Shown here: piece after piece, positions 17,757 to 25,945 of the stretch | Position numbering within the stretch: position 1 is the first letter of the stretch | How the letters are laid out: each line of letters begins with the position of its first letter | Assembly (NCBI GenBank): GCA_009780275.1 | Contig: WRAI01000003.1 | Span: forward strand, 1-64,000 | Direction: 5' to 3' | DNA length: 64,000 nt | Source of the DNA: Oscillospiraceae bacterium | Lineage (GTDB): Bacteria > Bacillota > Clostridia > Oscillospirales > UBA929 | Translations under genes and position numbers: made by a program | Notes under the pieces: model-generated | Told to the model about the DNA's origin: nothing | Databases searched by the model: none | The model's input: only the letters and a program-made list of their open reading frames with translations

Positions 17757-19185
17757 AATATTGCCTTCACCCATTACAAAAATCCTGCTCATATTGGTAG
17801 GCTATGTTTCACTGGTGTCTTACTTGTGGAATGAGAGCTTTTCTTTTCGTGTGTTGTTTCGGAATGTATTCGGCAATTGGATTCACGTTTGGTTTATTCC
17901 GCCCGGGTTATTGCTGTCGTTGTGTATATGTTTTTTAGTGCTATCGGTGACAATGACTAAAAACGACAGATTAACGCAAACTAAATTATTTGTCCTATGG
18001 CGCAACACTGACAGCTTTCTGCTGATTGTTTTTGCTGGCTGGATAGCATCTTCCTTGATTATGCAAGCATATACCGCTGCCGCACGGGGCGGCTCCGGCG
18101 CGACACTTCCATTTACCGCCGCCTATTTGATTGGCATTGCAGCAATTGCAGAACTCACAGCAAGGTTGCGTGATAAGAGTTTTCGCCGACATTTATATTG
18201 GATAACATTCTTTCAAAAGCATCGGATTTGGACACCTTTAGGCTTTACAACGGCACTGCTGTTGACGACAAATCTGTTATTTTTAATCTTTCTGTCACCC
18301 GCGACAGCGTTTTTGTTTAACTATCGCTTATCGTTTATAATAGGCTTTCATTTTACGCCGCCGTGGTCGTTTGTCAACTTTGATAGCTTTCTGCGAATAG
18401 TTGCGGCACTCACCATTGCCGGATTGACATATTTTATAACTTACTTAATAAATATTGCCACCCAATATGACAAAGCAAACGAGGAAAAGATTAAATCGGA
18501 ACGATTCAAGAGCGAGCTTATCACAAATGTGTCGCACGATATACGCACACCGCTTACCTCTATTATCAACTATGTTGATTTATTAAAATCCGAACCGTTA
18601 GCAGGGAAGCCGAAAGAGTATATAAGTATACTTGATAGAAAATCGGCACGACTAAAAGTATTGATTGACGACTTAATGAGCGCATCTAAGGCAAGCACGG
18701 GCAATGTTAGCGTAAACTTAGATACTGTAAACTTATCTGAGTTAGTCGGGCAAGTTTCCGGAGAAGTGGAAGAACAATTCACTCAACGCGACTTGACATT
18801 GGTGCTGCGTCAACCCGATGCGCCGATTTTTGTTCATACCGACAGCCGCCATCTGTGGCGTGTGTTGGAAAATCTATTTGTCAACGTGAGTAAGTACGCG
18901 CTTGCCGAAACTCGCGTGTTTGCTGAATTGGCGCAGCGCGAAGATGATGTAATATTCACATTAAAAAATATTTCCCAAACACCAATCGACATATCGGGTA
19001 ATGAATTGACGGAGCAATTTATTCGTGGCGATATGGCGCGTGAGAGCGAGGGAAGCGGCTTGGGTCTTTATATTGCTAAAAGCCTTGTTGAGTTGATGAA
19101 CGGGACGCTTGCAATCCGCACTTCGGGAGATTTGTTTGAAGTAGAGATATTATTTAGGAAGAGAGGATATTCTAAGGTACAGTAG
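17749..19185 (+). CDS. Membrane sensor histidine kinase (VanS-like)
   Basis: 478 residues. About five or six hydrophobic segments fill residues 1-240 (GWIASSLIMQA, FTTALLLTTNLLFLIFL, IVAALTIAGLTYFITYL are examples), with no large extracellular loop, so it may sense within the membrane. The H box is NVSHDIRTPLTSIINY. The N box is NLFVNVSKYAL, where Ser replaces the usual Ala. The G2 box is GSGLGLYIAKSLVE, while the classical G1 'DxGxG' is not clear. It partners the regulator just upstream. The end of the coding sequence forms one arm of the 17-bp inverted repeat at 19157. Confidence 0.9.
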   Translation: MIKILPSPITKILLILVGYVSLVSYLWNESFSFRVLFRNVFGNWIHVWFIPPGLLLSLCICFLVLSVTMTKNDRLTQTKLFVLWRNTDSFLLIVFAGWIASSLIMQAYTAAARGGSGATLPFTAAYLIGIAAIAELTARLRDKSFRRHLYWITFFQKHRIWTPLGFTTALLLTTNLLFLIFLSPATAFLFNYRLSFIIGFHFTPPWSFVNFDSFLRIVAALTIAGLTYFITYLINIATQYDKANEEKIKSERFKSELITNVSHDIRTPLTSIINYVDLLKSEPLAGKPKEYISILDRKSARLKVLIDDLMSASKASTGNVSVNLDTVNLSELVGQVSGEVEEQFTQRDLTLVLRQPDAPIFVHTDSRHLWRVLENLFVNVSKYALAETRVFAELAQREDDVIFTLKNISQTPIDISGNELTEQFIRGDMARESEGSGLGLYIAKSLVELMNGTLAIRTSGDLFEVEILFRKRGYSKVQ

Positions 19186-19200
19186 AATATCCTCTCTTCC
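19157..19200. terminator. 17-bp perfect inverted repeat between convergent genes
   Basis: GGAAGAGAGGATATTCT and its exact complement flank a 10-base loop. The kinase stop codon (19183-19185) lies at the loop/arm border. No good T run follows on either strand, so it may act as a transcript-stabilising hairpin or weak bidirectional terminator. Confidence 0.55.
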
Positions 19201-19214
19201 CCTTACACACTCTA

Positions 19215-20255
19215 TCACGGCTCGCCCAAAACATCGCATCTTACACGTTTTACCACCCACGCCAACCCAAGCAAATACACCGCCAGCCATAGTGTCCCTA
19301 CCCGAATGCCCGCATACATCGCCAAAATAAACCATAGCGGGTGCAGTGACAGGCTGTGCGCCATCCATTTATGCTCCAACACGTGCCGTATCGCACTAAT
19401 ACAAACCCAGCCGAGCAGCAATAACGCACCTTGCGCGATGTTGCCCCCAGCAATGGTGCTGACTGCCATCGGCATCAGCACCATTCCCGGCCCGATAACG
19501 GGAATGATATCGGCAAATGCCGCTAAACCACTCAACAACACGGCATACGGAACTCCAAGTGCCATCAGCAAAAATAACGTCAACACAAATGTGATGCACA
19601 TCAACGCAACATAAATGCGCACCGTGCGTGCCAGCATTGCTTTTGCCGCGCGCATGCCACTGTCGTAATGCTGTAATCCTTGTGGCGACAACCACTTGGC
19701 CGGAAATCCCTTGGCTGATTTATTGCCGGACTTACTAAAATAATACGTCCCTGTCATGATTAAAATAAATAGCGATAACCAGTGCGGCAACGCCGTCACC
19801 ACGGTCAACACAAGCTGAATCACACCGTTTAAAGCTCGCGAAACCGCTTTCCACAACGCATCAGCATTTAGATTGATGGGCAACCAATCGGGCAGCTGTG
19901 CTTGCCACTGCGTCCATAGCTCATGTAAGCGGTTGGTTTGCCGCACAGCATCAAGTTCATAAAGTAATCGCTTGCCCTCTTGGACAAAATGCGCCATGAT
20001 AAGCCATGCCAGCACGACAATTAGCACAAAGAATAACACCGTCGCAATCGCCGCCGCTAAGCGTTCGGATAAGCCAATTCTATGCAACCAATTTGACATT
20101 GGACGCGTTAGCCCGGCAAGCAGCCACGCCACAACCAGCGGCAAAACATAGCCTTTCAGCAAAAAAAACGCCGCAAACGCCGCCGTGTAAATCAAAACAA
20201 AAACAATTACCCGCCTTACCCGCAATAGCATATCGGGCTGAACAATTTGTGTCAT
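19215..20255 (-). CDS. AI-2E family / YtvI-like permease
   Basis: Multipass membrane protein of about 346 residues with the family layout. Paired N-terminal helices come first (IVFVLIYTAAFAAFFLLKGYV and VVAWLLAGLTRPMSNWL), then a cytoplasmic insert, then four or more C-terminal helices around the conserved GVPYAVLLSGLAAFADIIPVIGPG. That AFxDxIPxxGP motif defines the family. In Firmicutes the sporulation protein YtvI is the best known member. The start chosen is the ATG at 20255, because AAGGTG lies 6 bases upstream; a longer reading from 20273 is possible. It is divergent from the SRP RNA. Confidence 0.85.
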   Translation of the reverse strand: MTQIVQPDMLLRVRRVIVFVLIYTAAFAAFFLLKGYVLPLVVAWLLAGLTRPMSNWLHRIGLSERLAAAIATVLFFVLIVVLAWLIMAHFVQEGKRLLYELDAVRQTNRLHELWTQWQAQLPDWLPINLNADALWKAVSRALNGVIQLVLTVVTALPHWLSLFILIMTGTYYFSKSGNKSAKGFPAKWLSPQGLQHYDSGMRAAKAMLARTVRIYVALMCITFVLTLFLLMALGVPYAVLLSGLAAFADIIPVIGPGMVLMPMAVSTIAGGNIAQGALLLLGWVCISAIRHVLEHKWMAHSLSLHPLWFILAMYAGIRVGTLWLAVYLLGLAWVVKRVRCDVLGEP

Positions 20256-20284
20256 AAACATCACCTTGACCATGATATGACGGC

Positions 20285-20313
20285 TTGACTAAAAATAGAC
20301 AAAGGTGTATACT
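20285..20313 (+). promoter_or_regulatory. SRP RNA promoter
   Basis: TTGACT (20285-20290), 17-base spacer, TATACT (20308-20313). The transcript should begin near 20320, about 40 bases before the mature RNA, implying a processed precursor as in Bacillus scRNA. Confidence 0.8.
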
Positions 20314-20360
20314 ATGTAAGCGGGACGATTACCATCGCCCCCTACGAAAAATATTTTCAT

Positions 20361-20650
20361 CATTGCATCCACACGCGCTAACCGGGGAGCTGGCGGTGCC
20401 CTGTACCTGCAACCCGCCTTAGCAGGGGCGAATGCCGTCCTAGGAGCGTTGATGTGTTGTCGTGCCGAACACGTGGTGTTGATGAGTCGGTCTTGCGCAA
20501 CGGTGTCCCGTGAACCATGTCAGGCGGGGAACCGAGCAGCATTAAGCGGTGTACAGCGTGTGCCGCAAGGGTGCCGTCTCTGAGCCGGCGATTCGGTAAC
20601 GGGCATATCCGCGTCTTCGAAGAGGGCTGCGCGTGTGGATGGAGTGATGG
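20361..20650 (+). ncRNA. ffs: Signal recognition particle RNA, large Firmicutes type
   Basis: The RNA core of the signal recognition particle, which delivers nascent membrane proteins with Ffh. The Alu-domain sequence GGGGAGCTGGCGGTGCCCTG and CCTGCAACCCGCC at 20394-20425, and the domain IV core at 20515-20545 (ATGTCAGG...CGAGCAGCATTAAG), match the Bacillus scRNA pattern. The 5' segment CATCCACACGCGC pairs with the 3' segment GCGCGTGTGGATG, closing a long stem and setting the ends to within about 10 bases. The extended stem outside it is a likely RNase III site. dnaX-ebfC-recR downstream is the conserved neighbourhood. The 20274-20730 stretch holds nothing else. Confidence 0.93.
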
Positions 20651-20730
20651 AAATTTATATTTTACGCATTTAGATTAGCTGCGTCACAACGAAACTCGTT
20701 GAGGATAACCGAGAATATGGAGAGGCTAAG

Positions 20731-21246
20731 ATGGGGTATAGAATTACGACGTTAAAAAACTTGCCACGGGACTTGAATTGTTATATGTTTTTAGTTGGCG
20801 ATTATAGGATTAATGGTACGATTAATGATCTGTTTCGAGATGGCTTTAACATAATTGCTGATCGAATTGGAGCAGATAATGCTATTATTCAACAAGCGGA
20901 AAAAAGCCATATAGAATGGGAAATAATAAAAGCTCTCCACCAAAAAATGGAGGAAGAAACTGAATTAGCTAACTATCTTTCACAGTTTGAATCAAGGATT
21001 CCAGGTCTTATGATATTTTGGAAACACCCGACAGAATTGACAAAAGAAGATGCTATTATTCATATTCCATTTCAAGCAATAGAGAATGTATATTCAAGCT
21101 CAAACGATGTGCTAATAGATTTAATTGATTTTGCAAAGAAAAATAATAGCAATTTTATAGATAAGCTGAAAAAGAAAAACGATGTAATAAGAGGATTAAG
21201 CTTTTCGGTTAATCTTGGCATTTTTGCTATAAACTTTGAGCTGTAG
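20731..21246 (+). CDS. AT-rich unknown protein between SRP RNA and dnaX
   Basis: 171 residues, not recognised. The ribosome site GGAGAGG is about 8 bases before the ATG. It has no signal peptide or membrane segment. It is rich in Ile, Asn, Lys and Glu, unlike its neighbours, with AT-rich codons such as ATA and AAT. The C-terminal part has a Lys-rich helix (DFAKKNNSNFIDKLKKKND). Its codon use and its position inside the otherwise conserved ffs-dnaX block suggest recent acquisition. No function can be assigned. Confidence 0.6.
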   Translation: MGYRITTLKNLPRDLNCYMFLVGDYRINGTINDLFRDGFNIIADRIGADNAIIQQAEKSHIEWEIIKALHQKMEEETELANYLSQFESRIPGLMIFWKHPTELTKEDAIIHIPFQAIENVYSSSNDVLIDLIDFAKKNNSNFIDKLKKKNDVIRGLSFSVNLGIFAINFEL

Positions 21247-21342
21247 ATAAGCATATACTTTGTAACAGGCACACCCTTAAGAAATGAATATAGCACCTAA
21301 TAAGCATTAGCGACTACGACCACTCTCTAAGGAGTCCACCCT

Positions 21343-22875
21343 ATGCCCTACCAAGCCTTATATCGTAAATATCGCTCGCAAACTTTCGGCGATGTCGTGG
21401 GGCAGGATGCCATTACCAAGACATTGCGTAAACAAGTTGCGGCGGGCAATACCACCCATGCCTACCTGTTCACGGGAACACGAGGCACGGGCAAAACCAG
21501 TTGCGCCAAAATTTTGGCGCGAGCAGTCAATTGCGAAAATCAGCAAGACGGCGAGCCCTGCAATGTTTGCACCTCTTGCCAGGCCATATTGAGCGGCCAA
21601 GCCACCGATGTGCATGAATTCGATGCCGCCAGCCATTCGGGTGTTGACAACATCCGTGCCTTGCGTGACGAAACGGTGTACAGTCCTGCGGCCATGAAAA
21701 AGCGCGTGTATATCATTGACGAGGTGCACATGCTCAGCATTGGCGCGTTCAATGCGCTGTTGACGATTTTAGAAGAGCCGCCGTCGCACGTACTTTTTAT
21801 CCTGGCAACAACGGAAACACATAAAGTGCCGGCAACCATCTTATCGCGTTGCCAAAAATTCCACTTCAAACGCTTGGCAAACAACGTTATCGCCGCGCGC
21901 TTGCAATATGTAGCGCAAGCCGATGGCTTGACATTGCCTGATGACAGCGCAAACTTACTTGCTCAATGGGCGGACGGCTCAATGCGTGACGGGCTTTCGC
22001 TGCTCGAACGCTGTGTCAGCCTGCCCGAATGCACGCCCGAGACCATTGAACAGGCGTTGGGATTGGCGGGTCAGCACGACTGTACACAGTTAGCAACATA
22101 CATCGCCCAAGGCGATGCGGCAGACGCATTGACGTTGTTCGGCCAACTATATCAAGACGGCAAAGAGGCGGCTACATTGCTCGATGAACTACGCGGATTG
22201 TTGCACAATCTCTTAATGGTGCAAGTCTTGCGCGATGAGAGCAAAGCCTTATCAACTGAGCAGCAAGCATTGATTCCACAATTCTCACCACCCCGCCTAA
22301 CACAGGCATTGACGTTATTGCAAAAAACATTGGCGGCATTGCCACGCAGCGTGAATGTGCGGCTGGACGCGGAATTGTGTTTGCTGAAACTGACGGACGA
22401 GAGCTTAGCTGCAACACCCGCCGCAGGGGACGCACGTCCGGGCGTACTACCCACAGTGCAATCCGTACCAACACCCAAAACGCCCACATCACAAGAGTTT
22501 ACGCAACGGGACACTCAATCCCCTACACCGCCACAGTCGTCCACGGACACACCAAGTACACCCCTGCAACAATACAATAATTTCCAGGCCCTCATCGCGG
22601 CATTGCAAGGTGTCATGAAACCATCAGAGCTGGCACACTTGCGGCTATGCAAGGCGGCCATCAGCGACGATAGCCTTACCATCATGCCCGACAGCCCGTT
22701 GGCAAAAGCGTTGCTGAATAATTCCATTGTACTGGATAAAATCAGAAACGCCGCAAACTCTGTTGAGGGTCGCGCCATAACGGTGCGGATTGGTGACAAA
22801 CCCAAGCCTACACCTGTGATGAGCAATGACCCGTTGGATGCGCTGGCGGGATTGGAAAATGTGACGATTGTATAG
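21343..22875 (+). CDS. dnaX: DNA polymerase III subunits gamma/tau
   Basis: Clamp-loader ATPase of 510 residues. Walker A is GTRGTGKTSCAK. The zinc site is CENQQDGEPCNVCTSCQ. Walker B is YIIDEVHML, sensor 1 is LATTETHKVP, and the SRC motif is LSRCQKFHF. These lie in AAA+ domains I-II, with the collar domain III to about residue 360. A Pro/Thr-rich linker (about 365-415) and a C-terminal tau-like domain follow. I see no clear slippery A-run frameshift signal. AAGGAG precedes the ATG. It is followed, after an inserted gene, by ebfC and recR. Confidence 0.97.
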   Translation: MPYQALYRKYRSQTFGDVVGQDAITKTLRKQVAAGNTTHAYLFTGTRGTGKTSCAKILARAVNCENQQDGEPCNVCTSCQAILSGQATDVHEFDAASHSGVDNIRALRDETVYSPAAMKKRVYIIDEVHMLSIGAFNALLTILEEPPSHVLFILATTETHKVPATILSRCQKFHFKRLANNVIAARLQYVAQADGLTLPDDSANLLAQWADGSMRDGLSLLERCVSLPECTPETIEQALGLAGQHDCTQLATYIAQGDAADALTLFGQLYQDGKEAATLLDELRGLLHNLLMVQVLRDESKALSTEQQALIPQFSPPRLTQALTLLQKTLAALPRSVNVRLDAELCLLKLTDESLAATPAAGDARPGVLPTVQSVPTPKTPTSQEFTQRDTQSPTPPQSSTDTPSTPLQQYNNFQALIAALQGVMKPSELAHLRLCKAAISDDSLTIMPDSPLAKALLNNSIVLDKIRNAANSVEGRAITVRIGDKPKPTPVMSNDPLDALAGLENVTIV

Positions 22876-22918
22876 CGGCTGAGTCTAGGAATTTGTATTT
22901 TGTGCGGAGGTTAACTCT

Positions 22919-23704
22919 ATGAGCAATAATGGAATATGGATAGGTGAAAATGCGACGGTTGTCATTGTAGATGAATTTCGCATAGCTTTTTTGCGGATTG
23001 AAGAAAATTTGATAGCAAGCATATTGCATAACAATGTTCATGGAACTGTCGGTGTAGTATATGGACTTGGCAAAAACTTTGACGCACACTCTGTTGTTGC
23101 CGCAATAAATCCTGATTCAAAGGAACTGTTTGCTAGTTCTGCCAATGCGAAAGACTATATACCAAATCATTCAAACGATAGAGTTGAGGGCGTAGGTGGG
23201 AAGTTAACTTACACTACATTTGACGGTAAAGAGTTTGAGCTTGTATTGGCTGAAAAAATTAACATGGCGGACTTTGAAAAAATCAATGAAGTTGACAATT
23301 CACTATCAATCGCAAAGAAAATGGCGTTGTGGAATGTAAATAAATACTTTGAATTTGCCGACGGGTATTATAATGTTGGAATAGATACGGAAAAGTATTC
23401 GATATTATTTAGTTTTTCGTTGCCCGACGAAAGTTGGGTATATTGTCGAGTTGGGCAAAATGGTTATTGCGAAAAAGGTCGGGCAATGTTATCGACAATT
23501 TGTATACGGCAAAACGAAGTTCGCATGATTGAGAACAATTTGCAGTCAATCAATGAATATAGGCCGATTGAGGATTGCTTTGCAATCGATGGGTGTGCGT
23601 TTCCGCCTGATGGCGGTTGGTACTGGTCAGTCAAAGAGGTTACGAATGATGTTATTTATCTCTGCGGGTGCGGCGATCAAGTATACGAGATACATAGAAA
23701 ATAA
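22919..23704 (+). CDS. AT-rich unknown protein between dnaX and ebfC
   Basis: 261 residues, not recognised. GCGGAGG is about 9 bases before the ATG. It is soluble by appearance, with alternating hydrophobic residues suggesting beta-rich folds, and a C-terminal cluster of Cys, Gly and Trp ([20 protein letters not shown]). AT-rich codon use contrasts with dnaX and recR. Being wedged into the dnaX-ebfC-recR operon without disrupting strand or ribosome sites suggests insertion by transfer, with co-transcription kept. Single-gene immunity-type proteins often look like this, but I see no motif to support that. Confidence 0.6.
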   Translation: MSNNGIWIGENATVVIVDEFRIAFLRIEENLIASILHNNVHGTVGVVYGLGKNFDAHSVVAAINPDSKELFASSANAKDYIPNHSNDRVEGVGGKLTYTTFDGKEFELVLAEKINMADFEKINEVDNSLSIAKKMALWNVNKYFEFADGYYNVGIDTEKYSILFSFSLPDESWVYCRVGQNGYCEKGRAMLSTICIRQNEVRMIENNLQSINEYRPIEDCFAIDGCAFPPDGGWYWSVKEVTNDVIYLCGCGDQVYEIHRK

Positions 23705-23747
23705 GCATTTCTACCCCCCCATTAAAACAAAAAGGAGAACACATAAC

Positions 23748-24074
23748 ATGGCAAAGAAATTTGGAGGCATGCCCGGTGGCGGCAACATGATGAAGCAGAT
23801 CCAAAAAATGCAGGAGGATATGCTCCGCACGCAACAGGAAATGGAGTCAAAGGAATTCACCGCAACGGCAGGCGGCGGCGTTGTTACTGCAACTGTAACA
23901 GGTGCGCGTAAGCTGCTCAGCGTTGCGTTGACGACTGATGTGGTTGATCCCGATGATGTCGATATGCTGCAAGATTTGATTGTCGCTGCTGTTAACAGCG
24001 CATTAGACAACGCCGAAGCCGAAATGGCACAGGCTATGCAGAAATTCACCGGCGGTATGCCGGGGTTGTTCTAA
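23748..24074 (+). CDS. ebfC: YbaB/EbfC nucleoid-associated protein
   Basis: 108 residues, the standard size. The N-terminus [20 protein letters not shown] and the following amphipathic helix ([20 protein letters not shown]) fit the dimer-forming 'tweezer' fold. The body [19 protein letters not shown] and the [16 protein letters not shown] segment match the family. It binds DNA and coats the nucleoid; some members affect recombination with RecR. The ATG at 23748 has AAAGGAG about 10 bases upstream. It lies 3 bases before recR, the conserved order. Confidence 0.95.
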   Translation: MAKKFGGMPGGGNMMKQIQKMQEDMLRTQQEMESKEFTATAGGGVVTATVTGARKLLSVALTTDVVDPDDVDMLQDLIVAAVNSALDNAEAEMAQAMQKFTGGMPGLF

Positions 24075-24077
24075 ACT

Positions 24078-24686
24078 ATGCACACACCAATTTTCCCCGC
24101 CGCAGTACAGCAACTTTGCGAACAATTTGCCAAACTGCCCGGCGTGGGACGCAAATCAGCGCAGCGCATGGCATTTGCCTTGCTCAACAGCCCGAACGGC
24201 GATGCCGAGGCGTTTGCACAAGCCATTTTAGACGCACGCACAACTGTCAAATGCTGTGTCTTATGTCAAAATATGACTGACGAAGAGCTCTGCCCTCTCT
24301 GCCGCGACACGCGGCGTGATACTTCGACTATCTGTGTTGTCGCCGAGGCACGGGACGTTGTGGCAATCGAACGCACGCGCGAATACCAAGGGCTATACCA
24401 CGTCTTACACGGTGTTATTTCGCCGCTCAACCATGTCGGCCCCGAAGACCTAACTGTCAAGGCGTTATTGCAACGCGTCAACCAACACGATGTGAAAGAA
24501 ATCATCATGGCAACCAACCCCGACACTGAGGGCGAGGCAACGGCATTATATTTAGCCAAGCTATTGCTGCCGTTCGGCGTAAAGTTGACACGGTTAGCAT
24601 ATGGCATTCCGATGGGCAGCCACTTGGAATTCACCGATGAAATCACGCTGTCACGAGCGTTGCACGGACGGACGAGCATGGGGTGA
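24078..24686 (+). CDS. recR: Recombination mediator RecR
   Basis: Loads RecA with RecO/RecF during gap repair. 202 residues. The helix-hairpin-helix is QLCEQFAKLPGVGRKSAQRMAF. The zinc finger is CVLCQNMTDEELCPLC (C4). The Toprim domain begins ICVVAEARDVVAIERT and continues with ATNPDTEGEATALYLAKLL. All core residues appear present. Confidence 0.97.
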   Translation: MHTPIFPAAVQQLCEQFAKLPGVGRKSAQRMAFALLNSPNGDAEAFAQAILDARTTVKCCVLCQNMTDEELCPLCRDTRRDTSTICVVAEARDVVAIERTREYQGLYHVLHGVISPLNHVGPEDLTVKALLQRVNQHDVKEIIMATNPDTEGEATALYLAKLLLPFGVKLTRLAYGIPMGSHLEFTDEITLSRALHGRTSMG

Positions 24687-24784
24687 ATACCATCTCAAAT
24701 GCCAGTTGAATTCTGCGAAACTTCAAATACACGGCTATTGCTTTTATTTTGCGTTTAGCGCATAATGGCGTTGAGGTGATTGTT

Positions 24785-25945
24785 ATGCGCAAAATTTTAG
24801 CCGGAAATATATCCCGTTATCGAAAAGAATTGGGCTTGGCGCAAGAATCGCTTGCCGATAAAATCGGCGTTACATTTCAAGCCGTAAGCAAATGGGAAAC
24901 GGCGCAAACGGTGCCCGATACGATGCTGTTGCCTTTATTGGCACAAGCGCTGAATGTCAGTTTAGACAAACTATTGGGCTATCCTGCGTGTCATTCTCGC
25001 CCCCCCTTTTATGAAGACGATTATCGTAAAGCCGAATATTTTTGGGGCATAGAGCCCAACACGGCATGTCTGAAAGTCATTGAGCTCATGCCGCCAACCA
25101 GGCCGTTGAAACTCCTTGATATTGGTTGCGGCGAAGGCAAAGATGCTGTGTTTTTTGCCCGTTGCGGCTATGATGTAAGTGCTTTTGATGTTTCAAAGGC
25201 AGGCTTAGAAAAAACTAAGCGGCTTGCCGAAAAGGCACGGGTTGATATCAAAACTTTTCGTGCCGATATATGGGATTATCGATTGGATGAACAATATGAC
25301 GTTCTGCATTCCAGCGGTGTGTTGCATTACATAAAAAAAGAGCTGCGCGATGAAATCATGACCAATTATAAATCCCATACTAATAAAGATGGTATTGTTG
25401 CTTTTCATGCATTTGTCGATAAGCCATTTATTCCGTCCGCGCCGGATGATGCCTATCATCATCTATGGAAATCGGGTGAGCTATTTACTTGTTTTCATGA
25501 TTGGCACATTGAAAATTGTGCCGAATATGTCTTTGACTGCAATTCGTCCGGCATACCACACCGACATGCGGCCAACCGGTTATATGCGCGAAAGGGACGT
25601 CAAAAGAGCGCGGACTATTCCGCGCTCTTTTCATTTGTTTCGTTTGAGTTCTCGGCTAATACTTCTGTTTCCTTTACCACCGTCACCGATGATATGCGCT
25701 TTTCCTGCACATTTTCGACTTTAAACGTCAACTGCTCAAACATCACTTCCGGCTGCTCGCCCTCGGCGGGAATGTTGCCCAATTCACCAATCAAAAACCC
25801 GCTCAATGTTTCGTATTCCTCGACGGGCAATTGCACACCCAAATGTTCTTGCACATCTTCCAGGTCTGCTGTCCCTTCTATGCGAAACGTGTTTTTATCC
25901 ACTTCTTCGATATCGGGGCGTTCGTCGGTGTCGTATTCATCTTGA
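24785..25945 (+). CDS. XRE HTH-methyltransferase fusion whose frame overruns the convergent gene
   Basis: The ATG at 24785 has GAGGTGA 8 bases upstream. Residues 1-65 are an XRE-type helix-turn-helix (ISRYRKELGLAQESLADKIG, FQAVSKWETAQTVPD). Residues about 85-260 are a class I methyltransferase with motif I LKLLDIGCGEGKDAVFFA and the TehB-like HSSGVLHYIKKELRDEI. The natural end of such proteins would be near NRLYARKG (about 25595). Here the frame stays open through the terminator hairpin at 25602 and 315 bases into the opposite CNNM gene, adding roughly 115 low-complexity Ser-rich residues. CAA at 25601-25603 is one change from TAA, so loss of a stop is likely. Confidence 0.75.
   Translation: MRKILAGNISRYRKELGLAQESLADKIGVTFQAVSKWETAQTVPDTMLLPLLAQALNVSLDKLLGYPACHSRPPFYEDDYRKAEYFWGIEPNTACLKVIELMPPTRPLKLLDIGCGEGKDAVFFARCGYDVSAFDVSKAGLEKTKRLAEKARVDIKTFRADIWDYRLDEQYDVLHSSGVLHYIKKELRDEIMTNYKSHTNKDGIVAFHAFVDKPFIPSAPDDAYHHLWKSGELFTCFHDWHIENCAEYVFDCNSSGIPHRHAANRLYARKGRQKSADYSALFSFVSFEFSANTSVSFTTVTDDMRFSCTFSTLNVNCSNITSGCSPSAGMLPNSPIKNPLNVSYSSTGNCTPKCSCTSSRSAVPSMRNVFLSTSSISGRSSVSYSS
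25602..25631. terminator. Bidirectional terminator
   Basis: 13-bp perfect arms AAAAGAGCGCGGA / TCCGCGCTCTTTT with a CTAT loop. It serves both the CNNM gene on the minus strand and the HTH-methyltransferase gene on the plus strand, although both coding frames run into it. Confidence 0.85.
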
